Assembly (NCBI GenBank): GCA_033297205.1
Contig: MU859445.1
Span: 1 to 15,874 of the forward strand
Length of the DNA stretch: 15,874 bases
Direction: 5' to 3'
Origin: Pseudoneurospora amorphoporcata
Taxonomy: Eukaryota > Ascomycota > Sordariomycetes > Sordariales > Sordariaceae
Position numbers and translations under genes: made by a program. Position 1 is the first letter of the stretch, and each line of letters starts with the position of its first letter. The notes below the pieces were generated by a model, which saw only the letters and a list, made by a program, of their open reading frames with translations, did no database searches and had not been told where the DNA came from. Below, one piece after another: positions 1-7,338 of this stretch.

Positions 1-2
1 TA

Positions 3-935
3 ACGTACGGAACGGCGGCCCTCTTTCCGGGATACTCCAAACCTGGGAAAAGAGGGAACCTAGTATCTACGAACATCAAGTCGGCTCTCGAGGAACTAGA
101 AACGACCGCATCAAAAGCACTTAGGAAATCCTTACCAGTATAGAGAACGGTCCCAAGGATAGTCCCTTTTTAGCTTGCTAGTATAGCTCCGCCAGAAATT
201 ATTGGAAAGGAGGTAGCGAGCACGGCAGCTAGACTTCATACGCTCCCAAGTAACCACCCATTAACCCAAAGACTAAAACGTCCCCCCCTACGAAGGTGGT
301 CTAAACTACACGCACTCGCAAACATACAACCCGCCCCGGAGGAAGCCCCGGACGAAATCTACCTCCCCCGGCTACCGGCTCTCCGTAACTAGCTCGCCCC
401 CGGTACTGAAAGATAAACACGCCGCCTTAAACTGTGGCACCTACCGCCCGAATCAGACCCAGAATTATACTGGGCTACCAATAAGCCACAATACCTTGCG
501 GACCAGCCATAGTATAAAAATAATAACCCCTACCTCGAGCTACCTCGCAAATACCTTACAAGATGGGTAGGGGAAACGACCGGCCACTAGGACTTCCACT
601 CCTACCACGACCGTTTTAACCACCCTCCTAAGACGTTCTGATATTATATATGCGGAGCGCTCCGGGAGAAAGGACATTTCTACGTCTGCCCATTAATTAT
701 ATACCGTAACCCATATACGGCCGAAAATACACCAAAGGCATTTGGAACTAGCTACGCAACGTTCCTTGCAAAAATACAAGCCCTTAAGGATGAAGGATAC
801 ACACATATCCAGGTACTACAAGGAAGAGGCTATCAGGGGATAAGGATAGCCCGCGCGGAGACCCCCGACCCAGACAATGAACCGCTGCCATACGAAGAAA
901 TACGGGGCCTTCCAGGGTCAGGGGGCCTGGAGTAA
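3..935 (+). pseudogene. LINE ORF2 C-terminal fragment (thumb region to zinc knuckle), copy A
   Basis: One frame runs from position 3 to a TAA at 933-935, about 310 codons, broken by several in-frame stops such as TAG at 141-143 and 171-173. Where copy B can be compared, these stops replace TGG (Trp), CAG/CAA (Gln) or CGA (Arg). The start of the frame reads LTYGTAALFPGYSKPGKRG, the post-catalytic thumb of the reverse transcriptase. Around 611-690 is a cysteine/histidine cluster of the pattern H-x3-F-x-H, C-x-C-G, H-F-x3-C, the C-terminal zinc knuckle of many fungal LINE ORF2 proteins. The first Cys of the C-x-C pair is Tyr here. The TAA stop is shared with copy B, so it is probably the natural end. 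Not functional. Confidence 0.8.
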
Positions 936-1114
936 AAGTGGGAACCAAATACCACAGGAAGGATTAGGGTTTTTCAGCCCACGGCCACGCTAGAGCCTGG
1001 CCAAGGAGGCTTTTTTCCCGCATTAATATACCTATACCCAACCGTCGTCGCGGGCACGACTTATTATCTAGTATTGGTAGAACGTAGTCGCAAAATTCAT
1101 TTATTCATTCATTC
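936..1114 (+). other. LINE 3' UTR with (ATTC)n tail, copy A
   Basis: This is the non-coding 3' end between the shared ORF2 stop and the junction with the Harbinger element. It matches 10695-10874 in reverse orientation. The last about 20 bases (1095-1114) are a degenerate ATTC/ATTT tetranucleotide run, not poly(A). The same run ends copy B, so the tetranucleotide tail belongs to the family. Some LINE families end in short tandem repeats that prime on the target; that role here is inferred. Confidence 0.75.
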
Positions 1115-1160
1115 AGACCGACCAGTCCATCAGTCCAGGATTTTATAACTTTTATAAGCC
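1115..1160 (+). repeat. Harbinger left terminal inverted repeat, truncated
   Basis: Starting AGACCGACC and containing GTCCAGGATTTT, this stretch matches the reverse complement of the right end (GACCGATG ... GTCCAGGAATTTT) with several mismatches. The outermost 15 or so bases of the right end (GGGCCCGTTCGATAA) have no counterpart; the LINE A (ATTC)n tail lies there instead. Confidence 0.65.
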
Positions 1161-1340
1161 CAGAGTGGAGGCCGCTAAGTCGTTGTACCGCGTTCGAAGC
1201 CCACTTTCGAAACTTGTACATTTCTAATTTAATCTAGTAGCTTCCGGCTCACCGCCTTTGCTCCACACACGTAATAAGTTGATAACGGTTGATATCGTCT
1301 TTATTAGATATATGTCGTTTTTGCCCACCAAACCAACGAT

Positions 1341-2951
1341 ATGGACAACAACAATAACGTGAATATCCCAGTCGAGGAGGCTATCAATCTATCCTCGATT
1401 GGGGTGAGTGACCGGGACCTCTCCATTCACGACTAGCTTTATACCTCGATTACCAACGCCGACGAAATGCCCGCCAGCGACAGCCAATCTCCCCAATCCA
1501 CTAGCCATCAACAGGCCCAGCTACAGGTTGACAATCAGACTAGTATTAACGCCAGCCCTCATTCAACCGAAACGGCTAATAGCAATGAAAATAGTATAAA
1601 TATAATCGCTGCAAATATACCCCCGCCCTCTTATCAGCCGTCTCCAACGCAATCAACTAAATCGCAATCAACGCAATCGACTAAATCGCAATCAACGCAA
1701 GGAACTAAGCGTAAGCGGGCTATTGGCAAGCCCCGCCAGCGCAAAGCTCCTACTCCCAAGGTATTATGGGTCTGGTGCCCAGAGATAATGCCTGGCTTCC
1801 ATGCGCCAGGCCTATGCCTGCCGGGGGTTCTCCAGACCACCCTGCAGGCCACTGGCCTTCCTCGGCTCGCCCGGCTCGCCTCGGTTTGGCAGGCTTGGCA
1901 TTCCTTCTTTCCCGCACACCTTTCGTGTATTTAGTCATGCCCAGTCTGGCTTCCAGACTGGCTCAGTCTTCTTGCTCCTTGTCGAATATTACAAGTTCCC
2001 AACAAGGCCTACCTGCGTGTCAACCTCGTAGAACCCTTACACAAGGTTCCACTTAAACGTATCCTTTATACCCATAAAATAACTGATCAAATAATGGTCT
2101 GGTTTGGGGAGTATAAGGCAGCTGGCCTTTTTAGGAGCGGCAAGACCAAGAAGTTCGGGCCAGCTTGGCAATATATATTCAACTTGGCTATTGAGAGGTA
2201 TCCCAACCAACTATAGACCCTCAAAGCAATCGCACAGAAGTACGATACTAAACGCAAGCGATTTATTATGTAGAAGAAGTTAATAACAACGTTTAAGGTT
2301 AGGTATAACTAGTCGAATAATATACTGACCGCGTCTGAGGAGATTTAAGATAGATTCTTTGCGCGCCACAATACTGAACGGAAGAACTATCACTAGCTTC
2401 GTACTACCCCACTGGGCAACCGGGATGTATACGAGGAGGTCTTCAGGAAGGAGCGCGTTGCCGGTCACTATATCCGCGAGGCAGGCCATGGAAGCGGGGG
2501 CGAAGATAGATCTGATCGGGACGACGATATTAGCAACAGCTCCAGCGACTCCGATGGGGAGGGGGATGATAATGGGGGAGATGAGGGAGGGGAAGTTCAA
2601 GTTGAACAGGAGAAAGTCGGATCTACTCGAAAGAGACGTGAGACTCCTATTCAAAGGGAAGCGCGGCTCACTAATACAGATAGGACCCCGCTTCATGACG
2701 TGGAGGATCCCGTCTCTATTAAGTACAAGAGAACCCCGCGAAAGGTCAACTCTACCGCTGGTCGTAGCAACAACGATGAGGAGAGGTTGAGCCAGTGGAT
2801 AGTAACGGCGGCGGCAGTACTGGCGGCACCAGAGCTTCCAGGTGCAGCTGCCTTCTAGAAGGCGGTTGAGGATATTTCGAAGCGGTTTACTAGCAAGATA
2901 ACTAGTAAGGAAATAATAAAAGTACTTGATTTTTGGAAGCAAACCCAATGA
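1341..2951 (+). pseudogene. Harbinger-associated Myb/SANT-like DNA-binding protein, RIP-inactivated
   Basis: One frame of 536 codons runs from ATG (1341, context CGATATGG) to TGA at 2949-2951, including the 95 codons of an inserted LTR. Internal stops are at 1434, 1932 (inside the LTR), 2214, 2271, 2310, 2346, 2394 and 2856. All are TAG or TAA, as expected from CAG, TGG or CAA. Order: a Ser/Gln/Pro-rich N-terminus with a repeated QSTKSQST motif; a basic stretch KRKRAIGKPRQRK, possibly a nuclear localisation signal; a Myb/SANT-like trihelix region (about 2091-2440) with VWFGEYKAAG, KKFGPAWQYI and LTASEEI; an acidic Asp/Ser/Gly linker; and a basic tail. Fungal Myb_DNA-bind_3-type proteins have this K/W-rich pattern. 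In Harbinger elements the Myb-like partner is known to recruit the transposase to the ends. I inferred identity from motifs only. Confidence 0.75.
1762..2041. mobile_element. Solo LTR (280 bp) inside the Myb/SANT gene
   Basis: A perfect 5-bp duplication, CAAGG, lies at 1757-1761 and 2042-2046. Between them is a 280-bp GC-rich segment starting TATTATGGG and ending CCCTTACA. Read on -, it starts TGTAAGGG, the canonical LTR TG end; the TA at the other end fits a mutated TG. Taking out the segment plus one duplication joins TPKV to PLKRILYTHK in frame and restores a continuous Myb-protein sequence. No internal retroelement region is present, so it is a solo LTR. It contains hairpins at 1790-1811 (7-bp arms) and 1941-1961 (9-bp arms, loop CTT). 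Orientation is uncertain. It shows little RIP and is younger than the host gene. Confidence 0.78.
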
Positions 2952-3199
2952 CCGCAGTAAAATATAACGGGTATAGCAATAAAATAAGGTGGATATATGT
3001 AAATAAATAGAAAGATTTTGAAGGTTAGTGTAAGGTAGAATAGAGGGGTAAATTTTGAGTAAGCATATACAGATATCTGATATTTCACGTCTCTTTATAT
3101 ACACACACATATAGAAATCTCTCTCTTTTATATATACGATTTATCCTCATACTAGTCAGACTCTGAATTCCCCCCTCTTTCCCTCATTTACAAATATTT

Positions 3200-4501
3200 C
3201 TAGTATTGCTTCCATACGACCGTCGCAGTATAATATCGTACTTGACGGGACGTTTTGCCCCTCACCACCCTTCTCGCTCGCTGTCTCGCTTCCTCCATTA
3301 CACCCTCCTACTCTCAACTCAACCCAACGCGCTTCCTTTAAGGAATAATAAAATTATGAAGACCCGTCACCGCGTATACATTACTAATCTGCTTGTCAAT
3401 ATCATACTCGAACGGCATAATCCGTACAATTTTCCAAACCCTCTTCACAATACCGAAGGCATGCTCAACCGCGACACGAATCCGAACGTAGCGTAAATTA
3501 TACAACTCTTTCATAATCTCTGGCCTCCTATCCTCATTTCTCCAATCTTCGAGATAGTATCTAACGTTAGCAAAGGGAACCACAATGCCTCGTCTAACAC
3601 CAAACCCTGCATCAACAACATAATATCAATCCTTTAACACGCGAAATGACCGCCCGAAAGCTTGAAAGCAAAGTGAGGCATCATTAATCGACCCTTCTAC
3701 GCCCGCCAACACGTACGAGAAGGAGCGGTCAAACCTCACTACCGCGAACACGTTCTGCGTAAAGTTGCCGTTCCTATCGCGCCACCGTTGCTACTGACAT
3801 TTGCGGACGTAAGCCGCCACGTATATGCCGTCGATGGCACCAATACAACCGTTGAAGGCATTAAACCGTAGATCCAGCTCGATCTTGGGGTTTAAGTAAC
3901 TATCCTCCGGCAGTCGAACAAACGCCTTGTGTAGGATAGTCAACCGGTTCAGCATATCCTTCATAATCAAGTTCACAGAGCTCAGACTGAGGTGGAACTT
4001 ATGAGACGCCTCTCTTTGAGACTGGGCTTGCCCGAGTATCCAGAGAGCAACCATCACCTTCTGTTCTGGCGTTTGATGGCGAGAGGGAGCGAATCCAGTG
4101 TAGACTTTCAGCCATTGAACAAAGGCATCAAAAGTAGGCCTATCCATCCTGAAATAGTCTCTGAACTATATATTTGACGCGTTGTAGAACCCCTCAACCA
4201 CCTTTCGAGCATGTACGGGACCACCCTCGTAGATAACCCTCCTTGGTCTCGTCATTCTCCTTTGTTTACTTTTATTATCGAGAACCGTACGGATCGCTAT
4301 CTGAACAGCGTATACGAAGGCAATTCGGTTGCGTTGATACGTGCAGGTAGTAATAGGCATCGTGGTTACCGCATGGAACTGTATCGGGTGCAGATTGCTA
4401 ACAAATCTGTTCGTGACAAGACTCTCCCAGACCGACGATCCTAGAAATCCACTCGAACCGATCAAAAATGGCCGGTCTGATTCCCATCGGTTCAACATCA
4501 A
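3200..4501 (-). pseudogene. PIF/Harbinger DDE transposase, RIP-inactivated
   Basis: One frame on - runs from about 4501 to TAG at 3200-3202, with in-frame stops at 4166-4168 (TAG), 3791-3793 (TAG), 3626-3628 (TGA), 3338-3340 (TAA) and a few more downstream. There is no obvious frameshift. It has the HARBI1-like layout: a helical N-terminal part (MDRPTFDAFVQWLKVYTGFA, then LSSVNLIMKDMLNRL), then the nuclease. First Asp in GAIDG (3830-3832), second Asp in YYVVDAGFG (3611-3613), Glu in AVEHAFGIVKRVWK (3464-3466), then GLHNFI. All three catalytic acidic residues survive although the gene is dead. The true start is unsure; 4501 is the upstream limit, and an ATG near 4258 (MTRPRRVIYEGG) is another candidate. 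The 3' end faces the Myb gene across an AT-rich gap (2952-3199) with no other feature. Confidence 0.85.
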
Positions 4502-4671
4502 AAAAATGGCAGAATATCATGATACTATACTGTAACTGGAAAGTTGTGGAGTAGTCTTGGCGAGGTACAAAGCTGTGGGGACAAAAGCCATCGTCCGAGG
4601 GTGTTGAAACAGATTCCCCACACAAACTCTACCAAAACTAGTTTAACGCGGTCGGAAATTCATCTTAGCGA

Positions 4672-4729
4672 CAAAATCATAGAAAATTCCTGGACCGATG
4701 CCCCCATCGGTCAGTTATCGAACGGGCCC
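4672..4729 (-). repeat. Harbinger right terminal inverted repeat
   Basis: Read on -, it begins GGGCCCGTTCGAT and pairs with the left repeat through GACCGA, CATC and GTCCAGGA. It contains a small hairpin: GACCGATG and CATCGGTC separated by CCCC (about 4693-4712). The adjoining TAA at 4730-4732 is the likely target duplication. Confidence 0.65.
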
Positions 4730-5169
4730 TAAGTTATATTTAAAAACGGAAGTAGCTCTACGTATGGATAGAGTTTATTTACTTGTAGATAGAGCTTCTC
4801 TATTTTAAACGATTCGAAGAAAGTAATTAGAACCGGTACTAAACTAAAAATTATAGGCAATTATATTATTACTTTCGATAACGTGATACCCAATTAGTAT
4901 TTTAAAAATTAAATAGAAACTGTTTTTAAAGAAAGAATAATGATTATTATTATTATCATTTCAATATTAATTAATAGAAGCTTCTAACTGAATTTTAATA
5001 AAATAAATATGGACTAAATCACCTAATTTATAAAGGAATAAAATAAGGAAGAGGAAATTATTAAAGTGAAGTTTTAAAAAAGAAGAAACGAAGAGAAGGG
5101 AATAATTCTTATAAAAGTAATAATAGCAAAAACTATTATATTTTTGTAAGAAAACCTTTTTTTAAGACG
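4730..5169. other. AT-rich RIP-like spacer, no gene
   Basis: Strongly AT-rich sequence between the Harbinger end and the TRIM-like element. It has simple TTA/TAT runs (for example around 4938-4975) and no reading frame, terminal repeat or RNA gene that I can support. It is probably the mutated remains of an older repeat. Confidence 0.6.
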
Positions 5170-5174
5170 GTAAT

Positions 5175-5290
5175 TATCACAGGCTAGGTATGCATTTACC
5201 TAGTAAGCCAAACTACCCAAAGTAGACGATGTTCTGCTTGCTAGGCAGAACTCGGAATGCATCACTATAAACCAATATCAACCTGTGATA
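5175..5290 (-). repeat. Left 116-bp terminal direct repeat of the TRIM-like element
   Basis: Begins TATCACAGG and ends CCTGTGATA, a perfect 9-base inverted pair. It holds two hairpins: CTAGGTA/TACCTAG (5184-5203) and GTTCTGC/GCAGAAC (5231-5251). Aligned without gaps to 5564-5679. Confidence 0.8.
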
Positions 5291-5335
5291 TTACCTCCCC
5301 TTAAAGCGAAGTTATTTAGTAACTTTAGGATAAGG

Positions 5336-5388
5336 CTCCGTTCCCCAACGGAGGCGACAATGTCGCGGAGGATTTTTGCGTAATACGC
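5336..5388. other. Three tandem perfect hairpins inside the TRIM-like element
   Basis: Three short stem-loops follow closely: CTCCGTT/AACGGAG with loop CCCC (5336-5353), GCGACA/TGTCGC with a one-base loop (5354-5366) and GCGTA/TACGC with a one-base loop (5378-5388). All stems are perfect although the surrounding DNA is mutated. They may be a folded RNA element such as a packaging or dimerisation signal; that is inference. Confidence 0.5.
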
Positions 5389-5563
5389 GGTCTATAGCAC
5401 TACCCAAACTCGAGGTTTGCAATGGGGGTGGCCGTTAACATGCCGGTCTCAGCGTTAGCATTGTTTTCCTATGCCTCCTCAGAGTCGCACGCCAAAAGCC
5501 GCTCTACGATATGCCAGATCGGGAAATCGAACCTACGACGTTCTATTGTTAAGTAGAATATAC

Positions 5564-5679
5564 TATGATAGGCTAGGGATGTATTTACCTAGTACGCCAA
5601 ACTACTAAAAGGAGACGATGTTCTGCTTGCTAGGCAGAACTTGGAATGCATCACTATAAACCAATAACAACCTGTGACA
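5564..5679 (-). repeat. Right 116-bp terminal direct repeat of the TRIM-like element
   Basis: Same length as the left repeat with about 11 substitutions. The GTTCTGC/GCAGAAC hairpin is fully kept (5620-5640), while the CTAGGTA hairpin is changed. It ends CCTGTGACA, next to the GTAAT duplication. Confidence 0.8.
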
Positions 5680-5844
5680 GTAATATATACTATTATAAAT
5701 TGTTTACTACTACGGAAACTCCTTAGTAATATTATAAATATTATAGATTCAGCTATATAATTTGGTTATATATATAAAAAGATGCTTACGGCTGTAATAG
5801 AAAAAAAAATACAAAGGAATTAAGTTCAAAGAAGTTAATTACCC

Positions 5845-6042
5845 TGTATTATATGGCTGCCGCCTAGAGTTCCCAGTTTGGAAGCCTTCTAGACGTGCAT
5901 CCTATCTCCCAACACAGACATCTTAGGTATAAGAGCGCTGCCCACCGCTCCCTCTATATATTTAGATTCTTCTTCTCCTTATCGAATCTTTTTAATATAT
6001 ATTTTGCCTTATACCTATATCAACCGTACAAGAACCATAACA
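5845..6042 (+). mobile_element. Possible LTR (198 bp), orientation tentative
   Basis: The segment starts TGTATTATATGG and ends CCATAACA, roughly an inverted pair. It is less AT-rich than its flanks and carries a TATA-like GGTATAAGAG (5926-5935) followed by a pyrimidine-rich stretch, an LTR-like order. The bases just after it (TTAGGTTCGATCTC) resemble a tRNA T-loop and could be a degraded primer site. No target duplication is visible, so it would be one LTR of a larger lost element. A reading on - starting TGTTGGGAG at 5914 is also possible. Confidence 0.3.
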
Positions 6043-7193
6043 TTAGGTTCGATCTCACACGTCGTCCTTTTATACGTACGCAGTCCTTACTATAGTAGAC
6101 GGAAATTACTAATAAATAGATTTTGACGATCCGAATTAGTAGAACTAGTAGAATTATTAAATCCCCTAGTAGAATTAGCCAAATTAGTAGTACCCGTAAA
6201 ACCCTTAGTAGAACACTTACTAGATAGTAGATATCTCCCTTTTAACTTTCTATTTAATATATTCAATACTTATCTTCTTACTATTTTCTTTAAGTATATT
6301 AACACATTTGCTTACCCCTTTCTAAACCCCTTTCCTGACCTTATATTTAAATTGTTCTAAAAAATTAATTAGGTTGTAGCATTCTATATTAAATTCGCCG
6401 AGTACGATTCTAGCTGAGTTTATTATATATTGTTCGGCGGCTAAATTATGATGCTTACCGCTATACTAATAGCGGCGACTTCCGTTAAAAAATCGAAGCG
6501 CAACGTTTTTAATTAATGTATTTAGCATAGAGAATTTAATTCGTTTTATTTCTTTATAAATTATTTAATCTTTAAATATAATTTGAATAGGCTAGATGAT
6601 TTTTTTAGTAATAATAGGGTTATATAGTACTAGATCTTATATATATTCTCCGTTAAGTTGAAACTATATATCTAGGCGTTTTAGACTATAGGAGGCCTTA
6701 ATACGTTTTTTAACCCCTGGTACTTTAAATATTTTATTTAAATCTTTAATAGCGAATAAGAAATATAGGAAGCGTAAATTAAATGACCGAAGACAGTTCA
6801 AGTAATTGGAGAAGCCTTAGGCGAATTTTTATTTAAATTGAAATAAGTATTTATTATAATATTAATAATCTTATTCCCTATACTACTTTCTATAGCGCCT
6901 TATTGGCATAGGGTACTCCTACTGGTTCTCTAGAGGAAACCGTACGGCAATAAGCGCCGTTTGGATAAAAACCGCCAGCGCCTTTCAGTCGCAAATAAAT
7001 CGCGCCTATTCTATCTTGATTCCAACTATAGCGGTTCTTACCTATTGCTTTAGCGAATAAAGCTCGTTCCGTCTACCGTATTTAAATTAATATTAGAATA
7101 ATTGAAATACTATTCTTATATACCGCTCCTTCTTCCTAATCTATTCCTAGCGAACCGTCCCTTCTCTATTATTTAGTTTCCTTTTTTTTTTTC
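6043..7193 (-). pseudogene. Heavily mutated, unrecognised coding relic or repeat
   Basis: AT-rich DNA, RIP-like throughout. On - one frame can be followed from about 7140 to 6120. It is broken by many stops, almost all TAA or TAG, but has stop-free stretches rich in charged residues, such as the one with HHNLAAEQYIINSARIVLGE (about 6460-6400). Toward 6120-6230 the stops become very dense. On -, read as mutated Gln codons, they give a Phe/Tyr/Gln/Gly-rich tail; on + the same bases give an Asn/Gln/Pro-rich stretch. The number of stops is not far below chance for such composition, so coding is unproven. I recognise no family. A run of 11 T (7182-7192) touches LINE copy C. Confidence 0.25.
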
Positions 7194-7338
7194 ACCTTCT
7201 CCCGAACATCATCTTTCAGAGACGGCTTCGGCCAATCAGAAACGAGCATTCGAGAGTCAACCCTCTCAGGTCTGGGTAACCTGAGCAGTCGCCATTCCAC
7301 CACCAGCGCACGCGCGCGCGCGCGCTTAACTCGACACG
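7194..7338 (+). promoter_or_regulatory. LINE 5' UTR with CCAAT motif, hairpin and (CG)n tract
   Basis: 145 bp upstream of the ORF1 ATG, shared with copy D (8481-8625). It has GGCCAATCAG (CCAAT-like), a hairpin CTCAGGT/ACCTGAG (7265-7285) and an alternating purine-pyrimidine GCGCACGCGCG run (7306-7325) shortly before the start codon. Internal promoters within the 5' UTR are usual for LINEs; that these parts drive transcription is inferred. The hairpin is mutated in D but the CG run is kept. Confidence 0.5.

Larger units (their letters stand above)
1..1114 (+). mobile_element. Tad1-like LINE copy A, 3' portion
   Basis: This is the 3' end of a non-LTR retrotransposon: the end of ORF2, a 3' UTR and an (ATTC)n tail. 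It is nearly the reverse complement of 10695-11811, which belongs to copy B, and that copy identifies it because B keeps the endonuclease and reverse transcriptase. The left edge is the window edge, so the upstream extent is unknown. The right edge at about 1114 abuts a partial Harbinger terminal repeat, so the LINE seems to have inserted into that repeat. Compared with B it has more TA in place of CA/TG, which suggests RIP. Confidence 0.85.
1..1114. repeat. Left arm of 1.1-kb inverted repeat (with 10695-11811)
   Basis: The first 1114 bases are closely similar to the reverse complement of 10695-11811. The arms are the 3' ends of LINE copies A (+) and B (-), about 9.6 kb apart. Differences are mostly C/T and G/A changes plus small indels. 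The arrangement comes from two independent insertions in opposite orientation and is not one composite element. Confidence 0.85.
1115..4729. mobile_element. Decayed PIF/Harbinger-type DNA transposon
   Basis: A two-gene DNA transposon with a Myb/SANT-like gene on + and a DDE transposase on -, convergent, as in PIF/Harbinger elements. The right end, read inward on -, starts GGGCCCGTTCGATAACTGAC. Next to it is TAA (4730-4732), the 3-bp TWA-type target expected for this superfamily. The left end keeps only the inner part of the matching terminal repeat (from 1115), since LINE A abuts it, so the second TAA copy cannot be checked. Both genes carry multiple stops but almost no frame loss. A 280-bp solo LTR sits inside the Myb gene. 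Confidence 0.8.
5175..5679 (-). mobile_element. TRIM-like miniature LTR retrotransposon (505 bp), non-coding
   Basis: Two 116-bp direct repeats (5175-5290, 5564-5679) enclose 273 bp. The element is flanked by a perfect 5-bp duplication, GTAAT (5170-5174 and 5680-5684). The repeats have LTR-like inverted ends: TGTCACAGG on - at the right end and TATCACAGG at the left, the latter one transition from a perfect match. On the - strand a purine-rich tract AAGGGGAGG lies just before the left repeat, as a polypurine tract would, so I place the 5' end on the right. No convincing tRNA primer-binding site adjoins either repeat and there is no open frame. The two repeats differ at about 11 positions, so the insertion is old or RIP-mutated. 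An autonomous partner is not visible here. Confidence 0.75.

Noticed and set aside
1764..2077. Inverted pair TTATGGGT ... ACCCATAA read as ends of a 314-bp element
   Set aside because: The length is not a multiple of three, though the frame is in phase on both sides, and there is no duplication. The CAAGG-bounded 280-bp solo LTR explains the segment better.
2280..3110. 276-codon open frame on -
   Set aside because: It lies antisense to the 3' half of the Myb/SANT gene, has a Leu/Ile/Tyr-rich composition typical of a complement frame, and shows no recognisable domain.
5500..5560. tRNA gene on -
   Set aside because: Only a T-loop-like stretch is present; the T-arm pairs poorly and no acceptor or anticodon stem can be formed.
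5895..6095. 66-codon open frame on +
   Set aside because: It lies across the LTR-like segment, has no recognisable content and ends at random.
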